A DNA stretch of 64,000 bases from Austropuccinia psidii (GCA_023105745.1 JALGQZ010000013.1:253001-317000), one strand, 5' to 3'. Counted from the first letter of the stretch, positions 47,701 to 58,746 are shown. The notes: generated from the letters alone by a model not told the origin. Program-made: numbers and translations.

Positions 47701-48455
47701 AACAGTACCTTCGGATGTATGTCAGCTATCATCAAGATGACTGGTACACCTGGCTCCCTCTGGCTGAATTTGCCTATAATAATGCAGAACATTCATAAAC
47801 CAAGCAATCACCTTTTTGAACCATTTATGGAAGAAATCCCAGCTTTGACTCAATCAACATTTCTCAAGACTCACCTGCTGGAAAGTTATCAACAAAACTC
47901 CAATCAGTACAGCAAGTTGTCAAAGAAGAATTAGAGTCAGCAATAAGGAGATTCAAGAAGTATGCAGATAGAAATAGGGCAATTCCACCTGATTTCCAAC
48001 TGGGGGACAAAGTATGGCTAGTTTCCAAGAACATTAAGACAACAAGACCCACCAAGAAATTATCAGAAAGATGGTTGGGACCTTTTGAAGTTCTGAAGAA
48101 GATTGGCAGTCATGCATATCACCTCAAGTTGCCTCAGCAATGGAAGACAGTTCACCCTGTATTCCATGTGTCCTTATTAGAACCAGTCAAGCATTCAACT
48201 ATCCCAAATTGTCATCAATTGCCGCCACCACCAGTTTTAGTGGAGCAGCAAGAAGAATGGGAAGTGGCTCAGGTTCTGGACTCAAAACTCAAAAGAGGTA
48301 AATTATGGTATCTTTTAGAGTGGAAAGGATTCAGTGAAGACCCAGAAAGAACCACTTGGGAACCAGCTTCCAACCTTACCAACTCACCAGACCTTGTCAA
48401 GGATTTCCATTCATTATATCCTGACAAGCCTGGTCCCAATACCTCAAGAGTTTGA
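44727..48455 (+). pseudogene. pol: pol of element A: protease, RT, RNase H, integrase, chromodomain; two nonsense codons
   Basis: Translated as a -1 fusion to gag; there is no ATG at the start of the frame. Protease: ILIDSGATNSFIA. RT: GLRLCVDYRKLNAVTRK, YLVMPFGLTNAPASFQ, and active site VVVYLDDIMVFS. RNase H: IVETDASDYALGAVLS, EIHDKELLGIVWAL and VLTDHSSLQYF. Integrase: HHCC zinc part (RHDSPLAGHPG, SSCQQCSRNK), then SMDFITQLP, IVSDRGSLF and DGQTERVNQIL for D, D, E. TAA at 47796-47798 and TGA at 47817-47819 follow the core. The same frame continues through GDKVWLVSKNIKT, GPFEVLKKIGSHAYHLKLP and HPVFHVSLLEPVK to a chromodomain (EEWEVAQVLDSKL, LWYLLEWKGFSEDPE, TTWEPASNL), ending at 48453-48455. 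With only two stops this is a recent loss, or an assembly or sequencing error. Confidence 0.94.
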
Positions 48456-49233
48456 TTTTATGGTGCTTGGTGGGGAGAAGAAGTTATGAAAGTAAGTTCC
48501 TCTCCTGGCATGCACCTTTAAGGGGGTATTCTACCCATATGTTGTTGTAAGCATCACCTTGGCCACTTTGTGAGCACTTGTCAATTTTTTGGACAGGTTC
48601 AGGAAGCATACAACATCAATACCCTCCATTTGGACCTTATCAAGATATGGCCAAATGTTTCTTTCTTTCTTTATGTTTTAATTTTCTTTCTTTATTACCA
48701 TTTCAATTTATGCCAATCATCATAATTCAAGACATTCATTTACTTCAAGTCATTTACGGCAATTCATTTCAGTAGTCATTTATGGCAATTCATTTCAGAA
48801 GGCATTTATGGCAATTTATTTCAGTTTTATGGTGCTTGGTGGGGAGTGGAAGTTGTAAAAGTAAGTTCCAACTCCTAGTATGCATCCCTGAGGGTTCTAC
48901 TTCTTGTAAAAACATTACCTTGGCCACTCTGTGAGCATCAAATGCTTGGTTTTCATTTTTCAGACACTTCTTGGCCAGAATCAAGCAACTCACCACAAGA
49001 AGGACCAATCATCAGGAATTTTTCTTTATTTCTTTCTTTACTCTCATTTTCTCTTTTTATTTTTCTTTTTTCTTTACTTGTAGAATTTTCTTTCTTTTAT
49101 TTCTTTAAAGCAGCAGCATCCCCTCCCCAAATCATGTATTGGGAGGTTCCATTATCTTTTTTATTTTTTAGTTTTTGGTAGTTATAAGAGTGGGGATAGA
49201 AGCCAAACCAAACATAAACAAGGAAAAGGAAAA
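48456..49233 (+). other. Post-pol region of A with duplicated block
   Basis: Two copies of a block of about 125 bp start near 48458 and 48826 (TTTTATGGTGCTTGGTGGGGAG, written here in parts: TTTTATGGTGCTTGG and TGGGGAG; then AAAGTAAGTTCC; then CCTTGGCCACT-TGTGAGCA). The second ends TTTTCATTTTTCAGACA. Between them is the word ATTTATGGCAATTCATTTCAG repeated two to three times near 48750-48825. It separates the converging pol and accessory genes and probably holds both polyadenylation regions. Confidence 0.65.
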
Positions 49234-52200
49234 CTAGTTATCTCTACCCAAGTCATCAAAAGTTCTCTGGAAGTCATTTATCAACTCATCCTCATACCAG
49301 GCAAATTTTGCAGCCATTCCTTCAGAAGCAGTACCTGGAATAGTCCTGTCATTGGCATACATAATCACCTCTCTGCTATTTCTATCAACCCTCCTGAACA
49401 ATCTGGCCACAGCATCTTGATTTTCACTAGCCGCGTTGGGATCTTCTCTGGTAACCCGGATAGGCCAACGTTCTCTTCTTTGGAAGACTTGAGCGGCAGG
49501 AAACGGCAAAGGGGATAATCCATCTCTTCTTCTGCTGGAGCTGGCCACAGGTTGGAGTTGACGGGAGGTGGTTATGGGTGAGTTTCTAGACTGTTGAACT
49601 GGTGATGGTCTTACTGCTGGATTCAAGGCAGGCCTGGTGGTATGGGAAGTAGTTGGTGAAGGAGGAGGAAGGGTTGTAGGAATGGAGGCAAGCATTGGTT
49701 TGAAGTTTCTTTGAGTGCTGGGAATAATTTGGCTTTGGAATCTGGTGTTGGAAAGAGGTTGAGAAGAGGAATTGCTGGATGGATGGCCACTTGAATGAGG
49801 AATAACTTGAACTTCTTCACCATCCAACTCATCACTTCCTTCAGCATCTGGATCTGATGAGGAGTCAACAATTCTTCTTAGCTTCTTCACTACTTTCACC
49901 ACTCCATAAGCATTGGTCCTTGAAATTGGAATTTCTGAGCTGTAGTGGATGGGCCTACCACCAATTGGAATGGACCCTCCAACATTAGTCCATCTGGCCA
50001 CATCCCTCTGCCTGGAACCAGTCACTACATCATGATATCAGCATCAAATCAATCAAAATATGCAGTTCACTCACATTGAGAAAACCCAGAAGTGGAATCA
50101 GGGGTAGGTTTGTAAGGTGTGGATATGAAACTTTGATTAAAAATCAAGTACTTTTCCTGTCCTCAAAATTTGTATAAGGTAAAATTCAATTAAAAATAGT
50201 ATGAAATATTATTTTTTAAGAGAAAACACGCCAATTTTATTGTTTATAACTTTATTAGTATAAAACAATAATATTTTAAAAATTTATTGTTTTACCAACA
50301 ATAAAAATTTATCCAAAAAAATACTCTACAAGAGATATTTTAAGGCTACAAAAGAAATTTCTTCAAGAGCAATTTCAATTGGAATTAATTGAGCAAAGAA
50401 CTGCAAGCAATTAATTAAAGAACAAAGTCTTTAAAAAGAATATTAAAGAGAAAACACGCCCAAAAGTGACCAGAGTGAATTTGGAAACAAAGTGACAAAG
50501 TTTACAGTGATGAAAGATGCTTTAATTCACTTTTGGGGTGGTTCAGGGGTAAAAATGATTATAAGAGTTACAAACAATGATTATAATGATTTTTTCACGT
50601 GGCTAAAAGGATTAAAATGATTTAAAAATGGTGGTTGGAATCTTTGATTGATTGGTTTAACAGTGTTTAAACTAATTAATAAAAGGAAAAGATTCTAACA
50701 TGAAGAGAAAAGTGGGGCAAAGAAGACATTCTTTTATAGCCATCAATTCTCTTACTCCAAAAGTAAAATTTACTCTTGTCAGTCGTGAAAAACAGTCTGA
50801 CAACAGAAAAGCCAATTATGGCATCATTGAACCCTGGTTTAGACCAAAAAAGGGCTGGTTTAAGCCATTTTTAGCCATTTTTAGCCATTTTAGGCCCTTA
50901 AATCAGCCATTACTATAGCAATACCAGGCCTAGAGCCTTCAAAACACGTCAGAATGTGTGTCAGAGGCGTAGAAACCAGTTAAAACTGTTTTTATTATTA
51001 TTGTTTTATCTTAAGGGTAGTTTTACCCTCTTGGCAACAGCTAAAACTACCCCAGTTGGTATCAAAACCTCATCATCAATTGAGTCCACAGACCCTGTAA
51101 CTCAATTCCAGGCCAAAAGTGATGAACTTTTGCGTGAATTTTGACATCCCACGCCTGTCAGCAAGGATTTTGGGGGTCTAGCTCCCCCTTAGAGCTGGAG
51201 TTCCTTTTCCCCCCCAAATTTAATCTTTCCAATTTATTTTTCCTTTAATTCCTCATCATGTATTATACTTATACTTTACATATGTAATTAAATTCAATTG
51301 TACAGTACAATACAGTAATAATTGACACCTCATATGTAAATCAAAGTTCACTTATGTAATACACGCGCACATTTTGACATTTCAATTGAATTCAATTGAA
51401 AATACTTCAATTCCTCATAACTTCTAAACTAAACACAACACCTCAATTTTAACACAAAAATTGATGGTTAACACCACATGTGGTGTGAATTAAATTAAGG
51501 TTTTGAGGATTTTCAACTTTGGTATTGAAAATACTAGAAACTTAATTTAAGCTTATTTAGAGTTGAGTTACAAGAATTTCACTCAGAGGTGACCCCACCT
51601 GATTTTTTATGAGGAATCCAATGGTGAAATAAATTTTATATGTTGATTTATTGGATAAAAATTTATAATAAATTTTATTTAACTTTTTTCCAAATTTATT
51701 TATTTTTTCACAATTTTGTTAAAAATTCATTTTTACTTAATTTTTTCAAGTATAAATATAATTTTATAATTTCAAAATTTGATGTAATTTTATTTTTAAA
51801 TTGTAATTAATTTGTTATTTTTGAATATAATTTTATATTCATATTTTGATTTTTATTTTAATAATATAAATAAATCTATTTTATTCATATTAATATGTTA
51901 ATTTTGTATTTGTGGTCTTTTGGGTATATGAAATTACCTCTAAGGCTCACAAGGTTCCTCAAGAATGGGGAATTCCTGCCCATAAGGCCCATCCTTCCTA
52001 CTCCATAAGTGCCTCCTGACCTGGGACAAAGTTGATCCAGTACGGCGGCATGGCTTCTTCCCAATGAAGCAGAAATGGCATTTTGACGATCGAGGATTGT
52101 AATGTTGAAAGCAATCCTTACCCCTGGCCAAACACTCAGTACAGGCAGGATCAAGAACTTCAACTGCTCTGAACCCATCATATGTTTGGGAGGGGTCAAA

Positions 52201-52320
52201 ATGGCCAGAAGACGCCATGGAAGGAGAAGACAATCGACTGAAGACGCCAGAACCATGAAGAACAGACGGTGGCGGTGCAGAAGGGGAAGATTCAGTGAGT
52301 TCAGTCAGTTTGGAACTCAT
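49234..52320 (-). pseudogene. Antisense accessory gene of A with a six-cysteine Zn(II)2Cys6-like cluster, interrupted by a C solo LTR
   Basis: Three coding segments on the minus strand: 52320-51952, 50105-50075 and 50024-49234. Removing the C solo LTR with one copy of its AGGTT duplication, and a 50-nt intron (50074-50025, GTGAGT to GTAG), leaves 1191 nt, exactly 396 codons plus stop with no internal stop. The start was chosen at MSSKLTELTES because the left copy shares it; an upstream in-frame ATG at 52374 is possible. Cys 60, 63, 70, 81, 84 and 91 follow C-X2-C-X6-C-X10-C-X2-C-X6-C, the spacing of fungal Zn(II)2Cys6 clusters, with basic residues in the loops. Then come a Ser/Pro-rich middle with an acidic patch (DPDAEGSDELDGEEVQV) and a conserved-looking C-terminus (AVARLFRRVDRNSREVIMYA, AAKFAWYEDELINDFQRTF). 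I remember it as a high-copy A. psidii family without function. A DNA-binding role is inference. Confidence 0.82.
50111..51951 (-). mobile_element. Solo LTR, family C, in the A accessory gene
   Basis: 1841 bp. In its own orientation it starts TGTGAGCCTTAGAGG and ends ATCCACACCTTACA, flanked by AGGTT at 50106-50110 and 51952-51956. It matches 15932-17478 in inverse orientation, with extra sequence near 50460-50700. Because it lies inside a young A element, C elements were active more recently than this A insertion. Confidence 0.92.
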
Positions 52321-53285
52321 AACTGAAGAATATGCAAGCAGAAGATTCAAGACGTCAGAATCAATCCACTCCACATCAAGAAAAAGAAATTTGACTCAAG
52401 GAAATGGGGTCATAACTCAATTATGCCCCACCTCAAAGCCTCTAAGGTGAAGGTTCACACCCCTTTGGGGCTGAACTCATCACCCAGGGCCTCCCCTGAA
52501 ACTTTGGGGAAGGCCAAGATCTTGATGGTCCTGGACCCCTTCAATGGGTCCAGGCCATATATGGTGAAAAATGGGGAATGGGCCATTTCTGGGCCCCTTG
52601 GTCACCCTGGGTCCCCAGCAAATTTGGGCCCAGGGGCTCCATTTTGGTCCTGGGGGCCTCCAATAGCCCCCACGGACCACGGCCCGCAGACCGTAGGACC
52701 CCAAAGACAAAAAAAAGCCTATTATGGCCAAAAAATCAAAAAAATGCCCTAATCACTAAAACACCCAAAAAGGCCATAAAAAGTATAATGCATCAAGATC
52801 ATTCAGGATGGAGGCCACAGCCCAAAAAAACATTTGCAGGGCTGTCTGAGGCCATTTCCTTGGACAATGGGGACAAGACCCCTTGGAGGAAAGTTTCATT
52901 CATTAATTGGATTAAGTCTGGGCCAATGATTACAAGTCAGATACTCATTGGGCACCATTTTTGAGCACAAGTGCTCAATGGCATTTATTCTGGGATATAT
53001 CCCAAGGCCACATCCCAAGGCATGGCTGATTGAATCAAAAGAAAAGAATGGCATATTTTGGAAGGAATACTCACTCAAGCTTGGGAAAAAAGGGGGGAAT
53101 CAATTGAATTTGGCAGGGAAGAAATAATGAAGGATTTTCAGGATAATGGTCAAGAGGAAAAGAAAATTAAAAAAAAAAAAAAAAAAAGAAATTTTTTTGA
53201 AAAAATGTGGGGATATTGAGATGCCACTCAACAGTGGCAGGGTATCATGGTGTTCAGGAGCCCACCAGTTTCAAGAGGGGGATAC
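52321..53285. other. Promoter side of accessory gene and 3' end of A, with polypurine tract
   Basis: Colinear with 3534-4381. It contains a G/C-rich stretch at about 52480-52700 with several short plus and minus ORFs that I do not accept as genes, a run of 19 A at 53169-53187, and the purine tract CAAGAGGGGGATAC right before the LTR. Confidence 0.65.
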
Positions 53286-54046
53286 TGTAACAACCATCCA
53301 TCAGGGGTAAGGGTATTCATTCATACACCCACTCAAACACCTCAGATCAGCAAATCCAGTATCTGCATCAGCAGTCAGTTTCAGCAATCTTCATTCTGAA
53401 ACATGCATATAGTTTGGTACATCAATACAGCCTGTCAATACTTGTACAGGTTGGATTCACCCAATACAGTTTCAATACACCAACTTGAAACTGTATGATC
53501 ACTCAAATACACCACACCTCTTGTACAGGTTCTGTACAGCCATACAGGACCTGTATTGGCCAGACTCAATTCAATCATCAAATATTCTCATGAAAATTCT
53601 TCCTCTGGATCAGGGCTGGTGATTCTCACATATACCAGCCCCTCTTTCTCCCCCCTGGGGACTTTTCCCCAGTTAATTAATTTAGTTTATTTATTATTTC
53701 ATAATTATTCTTATCCTTATTTTGGGTATTATAATTATTTAATCTTAAGTTAGTCTTTGCATTTTCTCTTTGCCTGTACAGTATGAGTTGGGTGGCCATA
53801 TCCTTATTAACCCTTCTCTTTCCATTCTGACAGGTTGAAACAGTGGACTTGGACTTGTTTGTGGTTGGCTCTTCTATTTCTTATTCTTATTTCTTGTTGC
53901 TGCTTTTTCTCATATTTTTTTATTATAGTAATTCATCCCTTACACTCTTAAGTGTATCTCATCTTATCTTATCTTTGAGCCCTCCATAAGTGAGTCCCAG
54001 TTTACTGAGTGCCAGGCCCTCTTCACTTTGAAGAGCCCCTGTGACA
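53286..54046 (+). repeat. 3' LTR of intact A element
   Basis: 761 bp, same length and ends as the 5' LTR. I count about eight substitutions and no indels. The self-primer segment AGTTAATTAATTTA is conserved here. Followed by the ATAGG duplication. Confidence 0.96.
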
Positions 54047-54773
54047 ATAGGGTACTTAGAAAAAATTATAGTTGAGAGGTTTTAGCTGGTGAGATGTGTA
54101 TTTTTGGTCTAGCAACGTGACATGGGATCCAGCTTCTGACCGATGAGATTGAGTTGTCATGTCAATTGGTAATTATAGGTATGCACCTGGAATTTATTTT
54201 AATTCTGACCAATCACATGGTGTTATTATTTTAATGGACTTTGGACATGAATTCTGACGAATTAGATTGATTTATCACGTCAATTTGTAATTATAGGTAT
54301 GTACCATGAGTTAATTTGATTTCTCACCAAACAAATTATGTTCTCATTAGTCTTGAATAATTTGTGGTTGTATTTGAAAGGATTAGTCAGCTGCTGTGCA
54401 ATTGTTGTCAATTCTGATGTCCAGCTTATGGGTTAGGTTAAACTAATTCTTTTTTTGTAAAAAAATATTTTATTCTTCTGTTTTGGTTTTGTTTTATTCT
54501 TCTTGGAAATTCCACAAAAAATAATCTTGAAATTACCTTCAATGTGGCTTGAACCAGCTACATGACCAATCTAGAGGTGAATAGCTCCTTCTTGTCAACT
54601 GAGACAGGAAGGTTTTCTTTTTTAGTCCGAAATTCTAAGTGTGTCTGTAGCACTATTTTCCTTTTCAGTTCTCTACGAATCTTCAAAAATATTAGATATA
54701 TTTAATTCTATTTTTTTTCTTTTCTAGTCTTTTGGTAAGCTTGAAACTGATACTAATGGTATGGAATACCACA

Positions 54774-54914
54774 CTGTCTGCCTGTTTGGGGTCCATGCGT
54801 CCATTCCCGCTCAGGAATGCTTTCATCATTGCTGACCACAAAGGAGTCCTTGTGAGGGAGTCTTGGTTTGGAACTCCTCTTTCCTTGTGGTCGGAAGGGT
54901 CGGACAACAAATGA
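54774..54914 (-). pseudogene. 5' part of the repeated gene continued at 40102-41089
   Basis: The minus frame reads SDHKERGVPNQDSLTRTPLW and MMKAFLSGNGRMDPKQAD up to the D LTR. On the other side of the LTR, at 41089, the sequence continues GNDSGQL in one of the open frames. The joined segment is one I recall from the same A. psidii family. Exon structure upstream of 54914 was not resolved. Confidence 0.5.
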
Positions 54915-55432
54915 GCATTCCTTATGTGCTTGTTGGTTGTTGTCGAGGAGCGGATGCAGGGGATACCCTGCTTAGTGCATAAAGTGAATGATGTCTAAAA
55001 ACAAAACAATTTAGGTTAGTAACGGAATAGAAAGGAATAGTTCCAGAAAAGAGGAAGACATGCAATGAATTATGAATTTAAAATGTAATGCAAATAAAGA
55101 CGCTCTAGAAGGAAGTTTGTAAGATTCTGAAAGAAATTCATAATGTGAATTTATTATTAATATTAAAACATAATATAGACAAAGCTTTTAAATGGAGGAG
55201 ACACACAAGGTGGATAGAAGGGGGAAAAAATATAGCAGAATGAAAGGGGAATATTTAGTGGAGTGCAATAGAAAAGAGTGGAAAGGCAGGAAGACACAGT
55301 TGAAGACGCACAGGAATGAGAAGAGCAGGTGAACTGGGAAAAAGTAAAGCAGATGAGAAAAAAAGTGGAGGGTGTGTCGGGTGAAGATGGTCTTTTATAC
55401 CATGGTGAAGCTGAGACAAGCGCAGTTTTGAG
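54915..55432. other. Unassigned sequence
   Basis: About 500 bp. It may be the upstream part of the broken gene or a remnant of D. A minus ORF at 55450-55163 is Ser/Cys/Phe-rich and has no recognised motif. Confidence 0.4.
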
Positions 55433-55538
55433 TTCTCTACGGATCTTCAAAAATATTGGATATATTTAATTCTATTTTTTTTTATTTTTTAGTCTTTTGG
55501 TAAGCTTGAAACTGATACTAATAGTATGGAATACCACA
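55433..55538 (-). repeat. 3' LTR fragment of element D
   Basis: Matches the last 110 bp of the D LTR copies (54665-54773 and 38870-38982), including GGTAAGCTTGAAACTGATA and the end GGAATACCACA. Sequence to the left of 55433 no longer matches, so the LTR is truncated. Confidence 0.8.
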
Positions 55539-55710
55539 TCCCCCTCTCCATTTAATGCTGTCCGCATCATTCCAGTTGAAAAGCTTGCCAGGATCAATCA
55601 TATTCATTTTGTTCAATTTATTCTCCCTCCAATATTGACTCTTCATCTTCAATTTATTCACTGCTTTCATTTTCTGACTCTAAACTTGATTGAACTTTAT
55701 TCCCTCTGGA

Positions 55711-58700
55711 TTAAAACCTCTTGATGTGACTTGCTGCAAATTTTCTTGAATTTTTAGTGCCATCCAATTCTTCAAGCTCATAAGGTCCATTATTAATTTG
55801 ATTTATGACTCTATATGGTCCATTCCAATGGTTCTTGAATAGTAAACCCCACTGTGACTCAAGTGGTTTATTATAAACTAATACCAAGTCCCCAGGTTCA
55901 AGTGGATTTCTCAGTCTATGTGCCATCTTTTTATCCAAATATTGAACTGATTTTTGTCTTGAATCTCTTAATTTCTCTGCTGCTAATCTTGTTTCCTCTT
56001 TTGCTGCAATCTGTATAGTTCTTGCTTCCAATAGTTCTTCTCTTGTTTATATTTTATTCCATTCAATGGCTAGATATGTATTTGTTTCAATATCAATTGG
56101 CAAAATAGGTTGCTGACCAAATTGAAGCTCAAATAGTGAGTATCCTGTTGTTCTTTTTGTTGATATTCTATCTGCCAAAGTAACAATTGGTAAGTATTAT
56201 TTCCATTTGGATCCATTTTCACCACACATTTTTACAAGGGCATCTTTCAATTGCTTATGTCCTCTTTCAACCATTCCTTGTGATTCTGGGTAAAAGGTGT
56301 AGTTATTCTGATTATTGCTCCTGCTCTTTCGACTGCTTCGTGTAGCTCTTTTCCAAATTCTGCTCCTCCGTCAACTGTCACTTCATTTGGAGCTCCATAT
56401 ATACAAATCCATTCTGAGACTGATTTTGCAGTTAGCCTTGTTTATGCCACAGTTTCTGGCCATCCTGAAAGGTCACCTCTTGCTACAACTAAATATTTCC
56501 ATCTTCCTGCCTTAATGTGAACCACATCCATTCTGACTCTTTCAAATAAAGTAGATGTTACAGATATCTTTGCTTCTTCTTCTTGTTGCAAATGACTCCT
56601 TTTTTGACATTTTTGACATTATTTGACCCATCTATTGACTATATTTTTCATTAATTCCCATCAATATCTTTTCTTGATTCTCCTGTATGTTTCATTTTCC
56701 ACCCTATGCCCCAGCTCTTCATGCATTTTCTTTAGTATCTGCTTCTGCGCTTTTTCATTGTATACAGCTATTTGTGGATGTGCTTGATTTCTTCTTTTCA
56801 GCTGCCCTCCTTCTAAATAGAAATTTACTGATCTTCTCTTAATTTTCTTGAAGTATTCTTCCCCAATACTTTGTGGCTTTTTCAAACTATTCAAATATTC
56901 ATGCATATGTTTTCCAAATCTTTCCTGTTTTATTGGAATTTCAATATTGTTTGTTTTATTCCTTGATATTGTTCCCACTTTACTTGTATTTACTTCTTTT
57001 AGGCCAAATTCCTGGATGTGGTTTAATCCAATCTTCCTGTTCATCAAAATCATCCCTTTCACTGTCCTCTTTGTCTTCTCCTTTTGGTCTTCTTGATAGC
57101 CCATCTGGAATACTAAATGTTTTTCCTGGTTTGTGTACAAGATCAAATGAAAAAAGTTGAATGTATGCCACCGATCTTGTCATTGGTGCATTTGGTAAGC
57201 AAGGTGTGTTGATCATTTCTATTACAGATTTAGGATCTACTTGAAGCTCAAAGTGTTGCCCCCATAATATTGTTTGAAGTGTTTTGAGTATTCTTGCTAC
57301 ACCGCAAAGCTCTAATTTTGGCTGAGAGTATTTAGATTCTAACCTAGAAAGTGTTACTGATTCATATGATACTGGTCTATCCTTTCCATTCTCATCCTCT
57401 TGCATAAGAACTGCACCTGCTGCAATATAACTTGAATCTATTGCTAATTTTCTTTTTCCTGAATCTTTATCATAATTTAATGTCTTCAAAGTAATCTCTT
57501 CTCCTACTATTTTCCTGAGTTTTATAAATGCTTCTTCACATTTTTCATCCCATTTCCACAATACATCCTCCCTTGTCAATCTTCTCAATGGTGCTGAAAC
57601 TTGTGAAAAGTCCTTGATAAGCATTCTGAAATATGCACATAATCCTAAGAATCCTCTAACTTCCTTCTTTGTTGTTGGTGTAGGCCAGTTTTGTATCTTG
57701 TTTATCTTCTGTTTTGAAATCTTTGTTCCTCCAAAAGACACAAAATGCCCCACAATATCCAGTGCTGGAACACAACATGCAAATTTTAATCCTGAAATTG
57801 TGAGTCCTGCCTCTTCTATCCTGAAAAGTATTATTTCTAATTTTACTGCATATTCCCAAACAAATCTTCTTATGAGCTGATTCTCCTTCAATTTTTCATG
57901 CTGATATGTTGATCTGGGTCCTTTAATTCCTCCATCATCTATAAATATTGCAAGGTGCTCTGGTATTTCCTCCTGAAGTATCCAAGTCATTTGTGCTTGA
58001 TAAACTGCCACAGAGTTTGTTGCTCCTTCAGGTAGTCTTCCAAGTGGTGTTTCAAATGTTGTAAGGGGTCTTGTAGTAATATCCAATTCTCTTTCATCCT
58101 ATCCTCCCATAATATCTCTCAATCCATAACATGCTCTTCCTGAAAATGATCCTACAAGGTCATCAACATTTGGTGGCAATCCTGCATCTTTTATTGTTAC
58201 TTTATTGAGGTCTTGAAGATCATGAACTATTCTAAGTCTTCTGTTGGGCTTTTCCACACAAGATACTGGGCTGTTATAGCTTGATGTTCATTGTTCATAG
58301 ATTCCTGTAAATATTCTTTCTCTGACTAGTTCAATAAATTGAGGTAAAATTGATTTTAGTATTGGTATTGGTTTCTTTTGCCATGGTTCATGTGGTATAA
58401 CTGGTATTTTATAAGGTTTTCCATAAGAATGTTTTAGTATGCCTCTTTCTTCTTCACAAAATGCTATAGACTTTTGCCTTAATAATATAACATTTTTTAA
58501 TAAATTAATCTCTTCTTCTGATAACCATCCAGATGGTCCAAAGTTTATCATTGAAATTATTTCTTCTGTAACTTTTGATGTTTCAAGAAATGGAGGTTGG
58601 TTAGGAGATAGGGGTGTTTCATATGGATCTCTTGATAATTCAGGTCTTTCCAAAGGTGGATTCAGATCTTGAGGCATAGCTTCATTGACTGGTCTAACCT

Positions 58701-58746
58701 TCTTAAGTACTGACTTATATTTTGCAGCATTGGCTTGAGCTTCCAT
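55711..58746 (-). pseudogene. pol of element D: RT, RNase H, integrase
   Basis: It starts near MEAQANAAKYKSVLKKVRPV (58746) and continues ERGILKHSYGKPYKIPVIPH and IELVRERIFTGIYE to a stop at about 58288. A damaged stretch then leads to the long frame 58086-56980. There RT has TTRPLTTFETPLGRLPEGAT and active site LAIFIDDGGIKGP (IDD), followed by the WPTPTTKKEVRGFLGLCAYF thumb region. RNase H shows KLAIDSSYIAAGAVLMQE and SKYSQPKLELCGVARIL, then SIPDGLSRRPK. Integrase is poorly kept (VTVDGGAEFGKELHEAVE near 56390). The C-terminal tail DLVLVYNKPLES, then GPYRVINQINNGPYELEEL, ends at 55711. Lineage resembles widespread basidiomycete gypsy elements. Multiple stops; inactive. Confidence 0.86.

Larger units (their letters stand above)
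41900..54046 (+). mobile_element. Ty3/gypsy chromodomain element, family A, nearly complete and young
   Basis: 12.1 kb with 761-bp LTRs differing at about eight positions, flanked by ATAGG at 41895-41899 and 54047-54051. Order: LTR, self-complementary primer site, long leader, gag, frameshift signal, pol ending in a chromodomain, post-pol region, antisense accessory gene (with a C solo LTR inside), purine tract, LTR. An uninserted paralogous target lies near 38310-38330. Coding defects known to me are two stops in the integrase region and the C insertion in the accessory gene. Confidence 0.95.
41090..54773 (-). mobile_element. Second D solo LTR, itself split by the A element
   Basis: LTR sequence is 41090-41899 plus 54052-54773 (about 1530 bp) when the A element is removed. 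It starts TGTGGGAACTCC and ends GGAATACCACA, the inverse ends matching TGTGG at both termini. Its left part is about 90 percent identical by eye to 37504-38330 and its last 110 bp match 38870-38982. It separates two halves of a minus-strand gene. A clean target duplication is not visible: on the minus strand the flanks read ...CAGACAG and ACGGGAACG. Confidence 0.8.

Noticed and set aside
52423..52964. Plus-strand Pro/Gly-rich ORFs upstream of the 3' LTR
   Set aside because: They lie in the antisense gene's promoter side, overlap each other on both strands, and are not conserved at 3600-4050 in the other A copy.
37504..54773. The two D LTR copies as the two LTRs of one element
   Set aside because: Each interrupts a different gene, the first has its own target duplication, and the sequence between them belongs to those genes and a minisatellite.
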